This document shows positions 6,874 to 15,248 of a stretch of 16,840 bases of DNA, piece by piece. Position numbers and translations under genes: made by a program. Position 1 is the stretch's first letter; each line of letters begins with the position of its first letter. The DNA comes from an uncultured bacterium (GTDB lineage: Bacteria; UBP6; UBA1177; JAKLFG01): NCBI GenBank assembly GCA_938048925.1, contig CALITV010000210.1, positions 1-16,840 of the forward strand. Reading direction: 5' to 3'. A model generated the notes under the pieces. The model worked only from the letters and a program-made list of their open reading frames with translations. It did not search any database and was not told where the DNA came from.

Positions 6874-7134
6874 CTAGAAAGCGTCTTCACTGAAGACCGC
6901 TTCCCTAACCTTCGGGACAAAGTTCACTTGCAAATCGAGTGTCCGGTAAACAAACTTGGCCCGCGACAAGAAATACATCGCTTCCGGCTTCTGTATCTTT
7001 CCTTTTATCTCTATCTCTTGGAAAACGAAACTCTTGGGGCGCCCCGGCTGGGGCCCTGCCATGAGCACGACAGCCGTCAATAAAACTACCACTGCGGTCA
7101 TAGCCCCTCTTACCGGTATCAAGGACTTCCTCAC
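6874..7134 (-). CDS. Small exported protein upstream of ExbB
   Basis: A protein of 86 residues with a signal peptide (positive residues in the first ten, hydrophobic core about 12-27). The mature part of about 55 residues carries a compact motif, FQEIEIKGKIQKPEAMYFL (37-55), then SRAKFVYRTLDL and an acidic end. The motif looks conserved rather than random, and similar short proteins occur beside motors of this kind in related clusters as I recall them, but I cannot name a function. The start is uncertain: GTG at 7134 gives the best signal peptide but has only a weak ribosome site; a TTG four codons in has AGGA five bases upstream; an ATG at residue 12 would lose the positive n-region. It lies 33 bases before exbB and just after a candidate promoter. 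Confidence 0.7.
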   Translation of the reverse strand: MRKSLIPVRGAMTAVVVLLTAVVLMAGPQPGRPKSFVFQEIEIKGKIQKPEAMYFLSRAKFVYRTLDLQVNFVPKVREAVFSEDAF

Positions 7135-7163
7135 AGTTTACACCATTGTACGAATGACCGTAT

Positions 7164-7192
7164 TTCATACCTTTTTCTCGGGAAGAAATCAA
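7164..7192 (-). promoter_or_regulatory. Candidate sigma-70-like promoter for the motor genes
   Basis: On the minus strand TTGATT and TATGAA are separated by exactly 17 bases, each matching four of six consensus positions. The -10 box ends 29 bases before the GTG of the 86-residue gene. It lies in the 72-base gap after the TPR lipoprotein gene, one of the few places in the window with room for a promoter. The match is modest, so this is a candidate only. Confidence 0.3.
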
Positions 7193-7206
7193 ATTTTTTG
7201 TCACTT

Positions 7207-8838
7207 TTATGGTTCCGTATTCTTTGGCGTTTTCTCTTCATCTGGCGGAGGTGGTACCTCAGGGGAGAGCGGCGACGCGCTGCCTGTTTTGAGCGCCTCG
7301 ATGCGTTTTTGGACAAAGAGCCGCACATCATGCTCTTCGCCAAGGTCGGCGTGTTTCGCGAGGAACTCGGCATACGCATCTATTGTATCCTTTTTCTTCG
7401 CTTCCTCCAAATCCTTCATCAACTGTTGATACTGACGCTCCTCTTCCTCTTCCTTCTTGCGTTTCGCCTCCATCTTCTGTCTCTGTTTTATCATCAGTTC
7501 TATTTTTTTCTTCTCGGTTTGTGCCTCTTTCAAGTAATCGGCTATCCGCTTCTGCTCCTCCTTGTCGCGCTTGTCAACCATCGCAAAATACTTGGTCAAA
7601 TAGGTCGTCGCGGTGTCGAGACGCACCGGTTGTCCGTCGCCCTCGACATCGTTGTCGAGGTAGAGGACGGCAAGGTTATAGATGATATCTTTCATCATTT
7701 CTTTGGGCGTTGCCGGGTCCTTTTCCAAAGAAACCAGAATATCTCGGGCCTGCTTGTATTCCTTCAGTCCCTTCAAGGCAACCGCCAGATTAAACTTTGC
7801 CTCGAGAAAATCGGGAGATATCTTCAAAGCAAATTCGAGTTCTTGTCGCGCCGTCTCGAAGTCTTCTATCTCCATCGCAAGAACCGCCAACATATTAGAG
7901 ACTTCCGGCAACTCCGGGTTGAACTTCTTTGCTTTCCGGAAGTGCTCGGTGGCTTTCTGCTTATTTCCTTGCTTGTATTCGAGGAAACCGTATATCCGCT
8001 GGAGACGGAAATTATCGGGGTTGATCTGCTCGGCAGTCGAAAAAATCATCTGTGCAAGTTCGAGCATGCCTTGATAAAAATAGGCAGTGCCGAGAGACAC
8101 CATGGCATCCACATTCTGTTCGTCTTCCTTCAGCACCGCCTTGGCGTGTTTGATGCACTCGTCATACTTCTTCGCTTTAAGATAGAGCCACGCAAGAAAG
8201 TTGTTCCGTACGACCACATCGGTGATCGTGTCCGCAAGGCGACGATAGTCGTCGGTTCGCAGGTTCTTCTTGTGCTCATCCAAGAGCACCATGTTGTATA
8301 AGGCCTGTTCCTGTATCTGCCGCACCGTCACCGCCTTCTCATACCACCGGCGCGCCTCATCGAGTTTACCCTGTCGCTCAAGACAAAGCGCTATATTGTA
8401 GGCGATGGACCCATTTTCCTTGTCCTGCACAAACGCTTTTTCCCATTCCTTCAAAGCTGCGCCGCACCCTTGGGAGAAATAACGTTCGACCCCTTTTCCG
8501 AACTCTTCCTTTGCCGGCCCGACATACCGCGTCCCGTCGAAGAAACGCTCCCGTTCCGACTCCTTTTCCCGTTGAGCATTTTCATCACGTTGCTTCCTCT
8601 CTTCGTCGGAAAGGGGCTGCTTCTTCTCGGGAGAGGCCGCCGGCAAAGCCGCTTTACTTTCTTCGGAGACTGCCTTTTCCTTGTCGCCCTTATCCGATTC
8701 CGTCTTTTGTTCGGTGAGCGACTCTTTTATTCGTGCCGCCCCCTTCTCCGGTGCCGTCGAGGCACATCCCCCTATGAACGCAAAGATAACGACGAGATAC
8801 ACGAACGGTAGTGCAAAGCGGGCCCGTATCGCCGCCAT
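7207..8838 (-). CDS. TPR repeat outer-membrane lipoprotein (GltE/AglT-like)
   Basis: A 543-residue lipoprotein. The signal peptide ends in a lipobox FIGGC (lipidated Cys25) followed by Ala-Ser, a sequence compatible with outer-membrane sorting. A charged, Lys/Glu/Ser-rich linker spans about 30-100. TPR repeats cover about 110-420, for example AYNIALCLERQGKLDEARRW and AVALKGLKEYKQARDIL. A highly charged coiled coil follows at about 425-485, then a short helical segment and a Pro-rich tail. Domain order resembles the gliding TPR lipoprotein AglT/GltE of M. xanthus, but no orthology test was possible. The ATG start is preceded by AAGGGGGA and lies one base after the stop of the long TPR gene, indicating co-translation. 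It probably anchors or scaffolds the machine at the outer membrane. Confidence 0.85.
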   Translation of the reverse strand: MAAIRARFALPFVYLVVIFAFIGGCASTAPEKGAARIKESLTEQKTESDKGDKEKAVSEESKAALPAASPEKKQPLSDEERKQRDENAQREKESERERFFDGTRYVGPAKEEFGKGVERYFSQGCGAALKEWEKAFVQDKENGSIAYNIALCLERQGKLDEARRWYEKAVTVRQIQEQALYNMVLLDEHKKNLRTDDYRRLADTITDVVVRNNFLAWLYLKAKKYDECIKHAKAVLKEDEQNVDAMVSLGTAYFYQGMLELAQMIFSTAEQINPDNFRLQRIYGFLEYKQGNKQKATEHFRKAKKFNPELPEVSNMLAVLAMEIEDFETARQELEFALKISPDFLEAKFNLAVALKGLKEYKQARDILVSLEKDPATPKEMMKDIIYNLAVLYLDNDVEGDGQPVRLDTATTYLTKYFAMVDKRDKEEQKRIADYLKEAQTEKKKIELMIKQRQKMEAKRKKEEEEERQYQQLMKDLEEAKKKDTIDAYAEFLAKHADLGEEHDVRLFVQKRIEALKTGSASPLSPEVPPPPDEEKTPKNTEP

Positions 8839-8839
8839 T

Positions 8840-11800
8840 TCATTCCCCCTTGGGAGATTCTTCTCCGGCCGGTTTTTCTTCCTTCTTGATGCCCGCCCGC
8901 TTATACACCTTCTTTTCGGAACGGTCCAAGGTCAGGATGACCGGATACCCCGACTCGAGGGCGGTGTTGATCCCATACCGCGGCGCTTTCCCGGCACGGA
9001 ACTCTTCAGGACGGAGTTTGGAGAGTTTTTCGATGATAAGAGTCGTCCATCTGTTGAATATCCGCGCCTCCTTCGCCTTTTCAAGCGTGCTGACATAAAT
9101 GTCAACCGCCTGCTGTTCAAGCGGCGCGATCTGTTCGTTAAGCATCTGCTGATACATGTCGGCCGCTTCAGGATCTTTTTCAATTTCCTTCGGAATCGGC
9201 GTATCAATCAGCGCGGCCGCAAAGAGTTGCAGAATATTTCCCTGCCGGTAAAGAGCGGCATACGACCATTCCGATTTATATTTGAGGATCTCTCCATAGC
9301 GTTTTCCCAACTCTTGAGACAACGCCTTCTTCGCCTTGAGCGACTCCTCAAGCTTTTTGAGATTCTGTCCGCCTATCTTGAGTTTTTCATAGTCTGCGAA
9401 ATCGTCCTCTATCAGTTTGAACTCCGCCTCTGCCGCATAGGCGTTTGCCTCTTCACTCTCCACCTTCTTGGCGTTATAGTATTCGAGTATCTTCACATAC
9501 GTTTCCTTCGCCCGCTTCCAGTCCCCCAGCTTTTCCTCATAGGTTTTGGCGATCTGATAGTAGGCACGCAACACGAGGTTTTGCACCGCGGGATCGTTAC
9601 GATAGGTATCGATAAACTGCTCGAGCCGGGCGATCATCCCCTTCCAGTCTTCCGCTTTCTGATACATGAGACCTACGAAGTAGGCCGCCTCCTTTCCGTC
9701 CGGCTTATCGGCCTGTTCCCGTGCATAGAGGGCATAATAGGTTGCCGCTTCGCGATACCGCTTGAGTCTCTCGAGAAGCAGCGCCGCGTTGTATATGGCA
9801 AAAAGTCTTTTTTCGTTCGTCGGGTACTTTTTGTAAAGGAGCAGATAGGCGTCCAAAGCCTTTTCGAAGTTATACGAACGCTCGGCATTGTAAGCGACCA
9901 AGAAAAGGGACTGCGGTGCTATCGGCGAGTAAGGGTACTCTTTGTATATGCGCTCGTGAATCGTCATAGCCGAATCGAACAGGAGCGCCTTCTCGAAGTT
10001 ATATGCAGCGTTGAAGAGAGCTTTGTCGGCATCTTGGTGGTACGGGTTCTCCTCGACGATACGCAGATACTCGTCGGCCGCTTCCCGATGTTTCTTTTCC
10101 TCTTGCAACTGCTCCGCATACTTAAAGAGCGCCGCGCCGCGATAGGTCTTGAATTCGTCGGTAATCTCTTTTCCCTTGGGGCTCTTCGCCTGCAGCAAGC
10201 GGTCGGTGAGCAGCTTCGACCACTTCGCGACATTGACCCAGTCCTTCTTCTCCGTATAGGCACCGATGATGTCTCGAGCGGCATAGACAGCCGCCTCCGA
10301 TTCGGGGAACTCGTTGATGATGCGAAGATACCGTTTCTCGGCTTCATCGAACCTGCCGTGGTCATAGAAGATACGCGCCGAGTTGTACGCCACCCCGCTC
10401 CGGTCGGCGGCCTCTTTCGCAATCTCGAGATAAATGTCGCTTGCCTCTATGAGTTTTTCCTCTATCTTCGCAAAGGGCTTTCCCCTCTTCTCCTCGCTTT
10501 TTATCTGGCGTTCCGGCGCTTCTTCCCATAAGGCGTTGTAACAATGATAGGTTGCCAATCCGGCGTCGTTTCTCAGCCTATCTTGATTCTTGTCATCACG
10601 AATGCGTTCATAGATGAGCACTGCTCTTGCGATCTGGCCTGAGAAGTAGAGGCAATCGGCAAAGTTGTAACTGATGTCATAACTCTCCGAAGTATAGGGG
10701 AATTTCTCCAGATACTTTCCATAAAGTTGAGCCGCTACGGCATATTCGTTCTTTGCCCTTTCGAAATCCCCCTTCTCTTTTGCCTGTTGGGCTAGCGTTT
10801 GGTGATACCCGGCGGAACCGATGAGAAAATCTTTCGCCTGCTGAGCGGCATTTCGCAACGCAGTGGCATTGGCCCGATTCTTGATCGCCCACTCCGCCCC
10901 CTCTTCGTAAAGCACCGTAAAGCGCTCTATCTCTTCCTGCATCTTGTCGAGCATACCCTGCTTGTTGTACATCTGAATAAGTTTCTCATGGATCTTGGGA
11001 GCGCTCTCGTGGTGCGGGTGTCGCGACAGAACGAACCGATATGCTTTTTCGGCTTGCGCGTAATTGGCGTTCTCGTAATAATACTTCCCTAGTTTGTCGA
11101 ACACCTCGAGTTCGAAGTTCTTCCCGTCTATTTTGTTGAAATAGGCTATCGCTTTGTCAACCGAGCCCCACTCTTCGTCGGCGAAACTTATCGCGATATA
11201 CTGCACAGACTCCTTGCGCATATCCTGTCCGCCGGGCAATCCACGGCGCTTCATCTCGTCGGCGTAGAAGATGAGCGATGCAAACGTGTCTATCGCCCGG
11301 TCGAAGTCGTTCATACGGTAATAGGTCCATGCGATCTTGTAAACCACCTTGTCGTAATCCTTATAATCCTTGTATTGGGCGCTTTTCATGAAAGCGTCCA
11401 GCGCCTTGCGGAGGTCGTTCTTCTCTGAGAAGTAGTATTCTCCTATCCGCATATAAACCTCGGCGGCATACTCCGAAGAGATTTTTTGCTCCATCATCTC
11501 TTCCCACACCTTCACCGCCTCCTCCTTCTGCTTGGAAGCGTCGAGACAATAGCCGAGCATATAATATGCTCCGCCGAGATAGCGGAAGTCACGATAGTTC
11601 GTGACGATCTCCCGATACAGCGCGATAGACGGCTCTAGGTCTACGATCGGCATCTCCGGCTCTTGGGCAATCTGTCCTTTCTCATAGAGCGCCATTTGGC
11701 GGTCATATTCGTCCATCCGCGCCTCGTGCTCTATCATGGAGCGTTCATAGTAAAGTTCCGCCAAACGGTACATGGCGCTGGGAACGAACTCGGCGTTTCC

Positions 11801-12151
11801 CCAATACTTCTTGATAAAATTCTCGAAAAGAACGATCGCCTCGTCGCGGGAAGCCGACTCGCTTTCCAGTTCCTTGCGAAGAGAGGGCTGGTATTTCATC
11901 TCAATGAGTCGTTTCTTTTCTTCCACCTTACGCTTCAGAAGAGACTGCACCTCCCGTTGATAGTCGGCGACCAGCGATTCATAGCGGATAATCTGTCGTT
12001 CGACATAATCCTTCTCAAAACTTGTCTCGTCAACCACCATGGGAACACGGTTGTTTTTTCGCTCGGTCTCCTCTTTCGTAAGATTTTTTTCTTCTTTCGC
12101 CGAAAGTGGCAGGGCAAACAACAGGAGACAGAGGAGTTTGAGGATCGTCAT
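8840..12151 (-). CDS. Long exported TPR-repeat scaffold protein (AgmK/GltI-like)
   Basis: A 1103-residue secreted protein: a short signal peptide (MTILKLLCLLLFALPLSA), a charged coiled region to about residue 100, and then many degenerate TPR-like helical hairpins over most of the length, for example YMLGYCLDASKQKEEAVKVW, NEFPESEAAVYAARDIIGAY and ALLLERLKRYREAATYYALY. The last 150 residues (from about EEIEKDPEAADMYQQMLNEQ onward, including RWTTLIIEKLSKLRPEEF) look like a separate conserved end, with a Lys/Glu tail. The ORF can be read from 12250, but the 33 extra residues precede the signal peptide and lie inside the upstream gene, so I use the ATG at 12151, which has GGAG eight bases upstream. 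The ATGA overlap with the upstream TPR gene shows tight coupling. It is likely a periplasmic scaffold; the AgmK comparison rests on architecture and context. Confidence 0.85.
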   Translation of the reverse strand: MTILKLLCLLLFALPLSAKEEKNLTKEETERKNNRVPMVVDETSFEKDYVERQIIRYESLVADYQREVQSLLKRKVEEKKRLIEMKYQPSLRKELESESASRDEAIVLFENFIKKYWGNAEFVPSAMYRLAELYYERSMIEHEARMDEYDRQMALYEKGQIAQEPEMPIVDLEPSIALYREIVTNYRDFRYLGGAYYMLGYCLDASKQKEEAVKVWEEMMEQKISSEYAAEVYMRIGEYYFSEKNDLRKALDAFMKSAQYKDYKDYDKVVYKIAWTYYRMNDFDRAIDTFASLIFYADEMKRRGLPGGQDMRKESVQYIAISFADEEWGSVDKAIAYFNKIDGKNFELEVFDKLGKYYYENANYAQAEKAYRFVLSRHPHHESAPKIHEKLIQMYNKQGMLDKMQEEIERFTVLYEEGAEWAIKNRANATALRNAAQQAKDFLIGSAGYHQTLAQQAKEKGDFERAKNEYAVAAQLYGKYLEKFPYTSESYDISYNFADCLYFSGQIARAVLIYERIRDDKNQDRLRNDAGLATYHCYNALWEEAPERQIKSEEKRGKPFAKIEEKLIEASDIYLEIAKEAADRSGVAYNSARIFYDHGRFDEAEKRYLRIINEFPESEAAVYAARDIIGAYTEKKDWVNVAKWSKLLTDRLLQAKSPKGKEITDEFKTYRGAALFKYAEQLQEEKKHREAADEYLRIVEENPYHQDADKALFNAAYNFEKALLFDSAMTIHERIYKEYPYSPIAPQSLFLVAYNAERSYNFEKALDAYLLLYKKYPTNEKRLFAIYNAALLLERLKRYREAATYYALYAREQADKPDGKEAAYFVGLMYQKAEDWKGMIARLEQFIDTYRNDPAVQNLVLRAYYQIAKTYEEKLGDWKRAKETYVKILEYYNAKKVESEEANAYAAEAEFKLIEDDFADYEKLKIGGQNLKKLEESLKAKKALSQELGKRYGEILKYKSEWSYAALYRQGNILQLFAAALIDTPIPKEIEKDPEAADMYQQMLNEQIAPLEQQAVDIYVSTLEKAKEARIFNRWTTLIIEKLSKLRPEEFRAGKAPRYGINTALESGYPVILTLDRSEKKVYKRAGIKKEEKPAGEESPKGE

Positions 12152-14463
12152 TCCAAGTTCTCCAAGTTCAGGTAGAGTTCCTGAATCTCCTGCGCCATCC
12201 GCGTACGAAGACGGTTGAGGTTCTGAGTCGCCTCTTCCTTGCGCTCCCACGCGACATCAATAATGCCGAGATCGGCTTGCAAAAGAAGATCGTCAAATGT
12301 TTTGTTCACCCGCGAAAGGTTGGAAACTACCGTCAACGAGACGGTCTCGTTCACCTCCCGCTTCAAAGAGAGGAGTTGACTTTTATACTCTTCGATCTTT
12401 ATTTTTTCGGCTTCGAAGGCCTCCTTGATATTTTGCACAAGGCCGCCCACGACCTCGTTGAGCCTGTCGGAAAACCGAGCGACAATCCCGGCAAGATTGT
12501 CCAACCGTGCGAAAAGATCCTCCACCCGCTTCTTTTCCGTTGCGGGAAGACTTGTCGAGCGAGCAAGAATCTGTTCCTGCTCCCGCAGTACCCGCTCATA
12601 GGCATCACGAGCGATCATCATGCGGGAAAAGATGTCCCCGCCCAAAAGAATGCGGTTTTTTTCGTCCTCGGTTTCCTGCTTGAATTGCAGAATGCGCTCC
12701 CGCAGGGAAACGACCTGTTGCTTTTCTGTCTCTATTTTCTTGACGATCCTGTTATCGGGAGATGTCGTCGCGCGCATATAGTACATATGCAACGATTCGA
12801 TCTGATCCCCCACCGTTTTCGTACGCACCAACGCTCGGTGGATTTCTTCCTCAAAGGCAAGTAACGAAGCGGTATAATGGGAAACGGTTTCCTCAAAAGA
12901 GGCCCCTGCCTGAGGCGTCAAATCGCTTACCTTTTTCTCGAGAGGCTTCCTCTCCTTTTCAAGATCATCCCATCTCGCGCGATCCTGCGGCGCAAGTCCC
13001 TTCAACACCGCGTCGGCGTATACCTTCAAAAGGGCGGCTCGAAGAGCAGCCACTTTGCTCTTCAGAATGATCGTCTTTTCGGTCCCCTCTTTAAGGGGCG
13101 GGAATATGGCGGCCACATTTTTGTTCCCGACGATGATTGCCAGTTTGCTTTCCAGTTTAGCGACCTGTTCCAGATCCACCTCTATTTGTTTGAGCTCATC
13201 CTGAAGTCTCATCGCTTGAGAGAATTTCTTGTTGTCCTTAAGCAAGGATCTTACGAGGGGCGCATACAACGAGAAACGCGACTCGACGGAGCCATCGGCG
13301 TCTTCCCAAAGGCTTGTTTTCCCTTTAAGAGAATTCAGTTGGTCACGAACATCCCCATATTCTTTGACAATACGATTGAACAGAAGCATTGCCTCGCCAT
13401 AACGGCGCAACTTGATGAGGATATTCCCCTCAAGTATCTCGGCCTGCGGTGCCACAAAGGATCCGGGCGCGATATACCGCACCAATCGCAACGCATCGAG
13501 CGCCTTTTCCCATTGTTCGCGCTTGATATAGATCCAACACAGTTCCAAATAAGCCTCGGCGAACAGATGAGAACGGTGATCGATCTTCAGATAATAATCG
13601 GTGGCGGTTTCCAAATCGCCTTTTCCAAAAAGAAGACGCCCCATCGCAAGTATCGCGAGATCGCGAATCTGTTCATACTTGAGATACGGGCCTGCCGGCG
13701 TCTCGCTCACTGTAGCAAAAAAGGGAATTGCTCGTTCGATGTCGTTCCCCTGCAAGGCGATCACCCCGCGGAAATAGAGGCTTTGAAGATAGTAAGCGCT
13801 CTCTTTCTGGACCGCAGAGAGCACCGCGTCCGCGTCCTTGTACTGGGCATCGAAAAAAAGCGATTTACCTAAGAAGTAAAGAAGGTCTTGATCCCGCGAG
13901 ATATCGTAGCCGATGTTGAGAAAATCGTTGTAGTATGTCTTTGCTTTCGCATACTCTCCCAGATGATACGCCGCGGCGATGAGCCGTTTAAGGGCGTCCA
14001 CCTGAAAACGCGAATAGGGTTTCTCGGCCAGCAATGTTTCGTAATACCGGGACGCCGAGAGGTAGTTGTTGCTGAGGAACAATGTCTCGGCGAGTTTGAA
14101 AAGAGCCTCTTCCCAGATGACATCCTTCTCTTTCCGCCCGCTCGCTATAGAGTAATAGAGACTTCCCGCCGAAATGTAGTCTTTTCGTTCAAAATAGAAA
14201 TCGGCCTTCTCAAGTTTCTTCGCGGGAGATTCGCTGTATTCGCGACTGACGGTGAAAGGAGCTAGGTAGCGTCCCTCGGCACCTGCTACTTCCTCCTCGA
14301 GTGTTTTTAAGTCGAACTCTATCGAAGAAAGATTCTTCTCAAGCGCCCCTGCCCCCCCTGCGTCGGAAACCTTTTGTTGTGCCGCGAGTTCTTTGCCCTC
14401 CGCGACCAGCAATAAAGCCAAACACAAGAAACGGCAAGAAAACATCCTCGTTCGGAGAGACAT
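12148..14463 (-). CDS. Exported TPR and coiled-coil protein (Glt-cluster type)
   Basis: A 771-residue secreted protein. The signal peptide (MSLRTRMFSC and a Leu-rich core) ends near residue 28. After a coiled segment (about 40-65), TPR-like helical repeats span about 80-370, for example EALFKLAETLFLSNNYLSAS and GVIALQGNDIERAIPFF. The C-terminal half (about 395-771) is mainly charged long helices predicted to form coiled coils, ending RTRMAQEIQELYLNLENLE. It would make an elongated periplasmic element. An in-frame GTG at 14475 would add four residues but has no ribosome site; the ATG at 14463 has a closely placed AGG and gives a good signal peptide, so I prefer it with moderate certainty. Its TGA overlaps the ATG of the next TPR gene. 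It starts 15 bases after the 236-residue gene. Confidence 0.83.
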   Translation of the reverse strand: MSLRTRMFSCRFLCLALLLVAEGKELAAQQKVSDAGGAGALEKNLSSIEFDLKTLEEEVAGAEGRYLAPFTVSREYSESPAKKLEKADFYFERKDYISAGSLYYSIASGRKEKDVIWEEALFKLAETLFLSNNYLSASRYYETLLAEKPYSRFQVDALKRLIAAAYHLGEYAKAKTYYNDFLNIGYDISRDQDLLYFLGKSLFFDAQYKDADAVLSAVQKESAYYLQSLYFRGVIALQGNDIERAIPFFATVSETPAGPYLKYEQIRDLAILAMGRLLFGKGDLETATDYYLKIDHRSHLFAEAYLELCWIYIKREQWEKALDALRLVRYIAPGSFVAPQAEILEGNILIKLRRYGEAMLLFNRIVKEYGDVRDQLNSLKGKTSLWEDADGSVESRFSLYAPLVRSLLKDNKKFSQAMRLQDELKQIEVDLEQVAKLESKLAIIVGNKNVAAIFPPLKEGTEKTIILKSKVAALRAALLKVYADAVLKGLAPQDRARWDDLEKERKPLEKKVSDLTPQAGASFEETVSHYTASLLAFEEEIHRALVRTKTVGDQIESLHMYYMRATTSPDNRIVKKIETEKQQVVSLRERILQFKQETEDEKNRILLGGDIFSRMMIARDAYERVLREQEQILARSTSLPATEKKRVEDLFARLDNLAGIVARFSDRLNEVVGGLVQNIKEAFEAEKIKIEEYKSQLLSLKREVNETVSLTVVSNLSRVNKTFDDLLLQADLGIIDVAWERKEEATQNLNRLRTRMAQEIQELYLNLENLE

Positions 14464-14478
14464 TACCTGCACCACATT

Positions 14479-15189
14479 TTACTGAGCCGATCGTTCCTGC
14501 CGGCGGTCGTTCCGTTCGGCCGTAGTAAATTCCTCGTAGGATTTTTTGGCAATATCGAATGATATATAGAGGCGGTTGTCGAGTTTCACCAATGAACCTC
14601 TATCTATCGTCGTCGCCGTCACCTCGACCAACTGTCCCTCTTCAACATTGAAAGAATAACCTGCTTTCAGTTTGAACAAATAACCTTTCATATAAGAAAA
14701 GAGCCCGTACCCTTTTCCTCTATACACAAGGTAAATAGACAGGTGGTGCGGCCCCGGCACCACCGACCCGTCGAAGATAGGCACTTCGTCCTTTATTTCG
14801 GGGCCGCCTTCGACCCATTTGAATACCGGTGCTTCGTCGAGGTAGTACAACACCGAGACCAACTCGAAGGCCGACCCCACATCGTTGCGGTGCACAATGG
14901 AACAGCGGGCGCCTGCCAGCGCGCCGCTCAACACCGTCTCTTGCAAGACGGCAAGTCGTTGCTTTGCTCTGAAGACCTTGTCTTTCAGCGAGTTGATCTT
15001 TTCCTCAAGGTTGCGCAGGCGAAGATCAATCTCCGGAGCAGAAGCACCCCCCCCCGGAGGCGTCGGACGAGTCTCGCCGACCTCCGCCGGTGCTGCTCCG
15101 TCAGAGGATAGTGCACCGGTATCCTCCGCCAGAACCCCCCAAACGGCGAGAAGCAAGAGGGCGCAAAAAACCATAACAACCGTTTTCAT
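14479..15189 (-). CDS. Exported coiled-coil plus beta-domain protein of Glt-type clusters
   Basis: A 236-residue exported protein with a signal peptide (about 1-21), a Pro/Gly/Ala-rich linker (about 25-53), a short coiled coil (about 54-88, DLRLRNLEEKINSLKDKVF) and a globular, strand-rich domain (about 92-215) with the segments SIVHRNDVGSAFELVSVLYY, GSVVPGPHHLSIYLVYRGKG and YGLFSYMKGYLFKL. I recall similar proteins, sometimes mislabelled dihydrolipoamide acetyltransferase, beside TPR genes of gliding clusters in myxobacteria; this is memory of the family, not a search result, and no acetyltransferase or lipoyl domain is visible. The C-terminal 20 residues are strongly charged. The ATG start has GGGGA seven bases upstream. 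A candidate promoter lies just upstream, after murI. Confidence 0.78.
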   Translation of the reverse strand: MKTVVMVFCALLLLAVWGVLAEDTGALSSDGAAPAEVGETRPTPPGGGASAPEIDLRLRNLEEKINSLKDKVFRAKQRLAVLQETVLSGALAGARCSIVHRNDVGSAFELVSVLYYLDEAPVFKWVEGGPEIKDEVPIFDGSVVPGPHHLSIYLVYRGKGYGLFSYMKGYLFKLKAGYSFNVEEGQLVEVTATTIDRGSLVKLDNRLYISFDIAKKSYEEFTTAERNDRRQERSAQ

Positions 15190-15215
15190 ATCGTATCCCC
15201 AAAAAGCAACAAAGC

Positions 15216-15244
15216 AGCATACACAAGCAAGTCGGTAAAATCAA
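15216..15244 (-). promoter_or_regulatory. Candidate sigma-70-like promoter after murI
   Basis: On the minus strand TTGATT and TATGCT are separated by 17 bases, each matching four of six consensus positions. The -10 box ends 26 bases before the ATG of the 236-residue gene. The -35 box lies just after the murI stop. The same TTGATT-17-TATG arrangement occurs before the 86-residue gene, which slightly raises confidence in both. Confidence 0.3.
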
Positions 15245-15248
15245 TTTT

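Noticed and set aside
7198..8301. A 367-codon plus-strand open frame rich in Leu and Phe, resembling a membrane protein
   Set aside because: It is antisense to the TPR lipoprotein gene, whose lipobox, repeats and ribosome site are convincing.
8681..10531. A 616-codon open frame on the plus strand
   Set aside because: It lies opposite the long TPR and lipoprotein genes, is unusually rich in Leu, Arg and Phe, and shows no domain; it is a shadow of the low-stop composition of the opposite strand.
8840..12250. Longer version of the 1103-residue TPR protein starting at 12250
   Set aside because: The 33 added residues precede a good signal peptide and lie inside the upstream gene; the ATG at 12151 has a ribosome site and an ATGA overlap.
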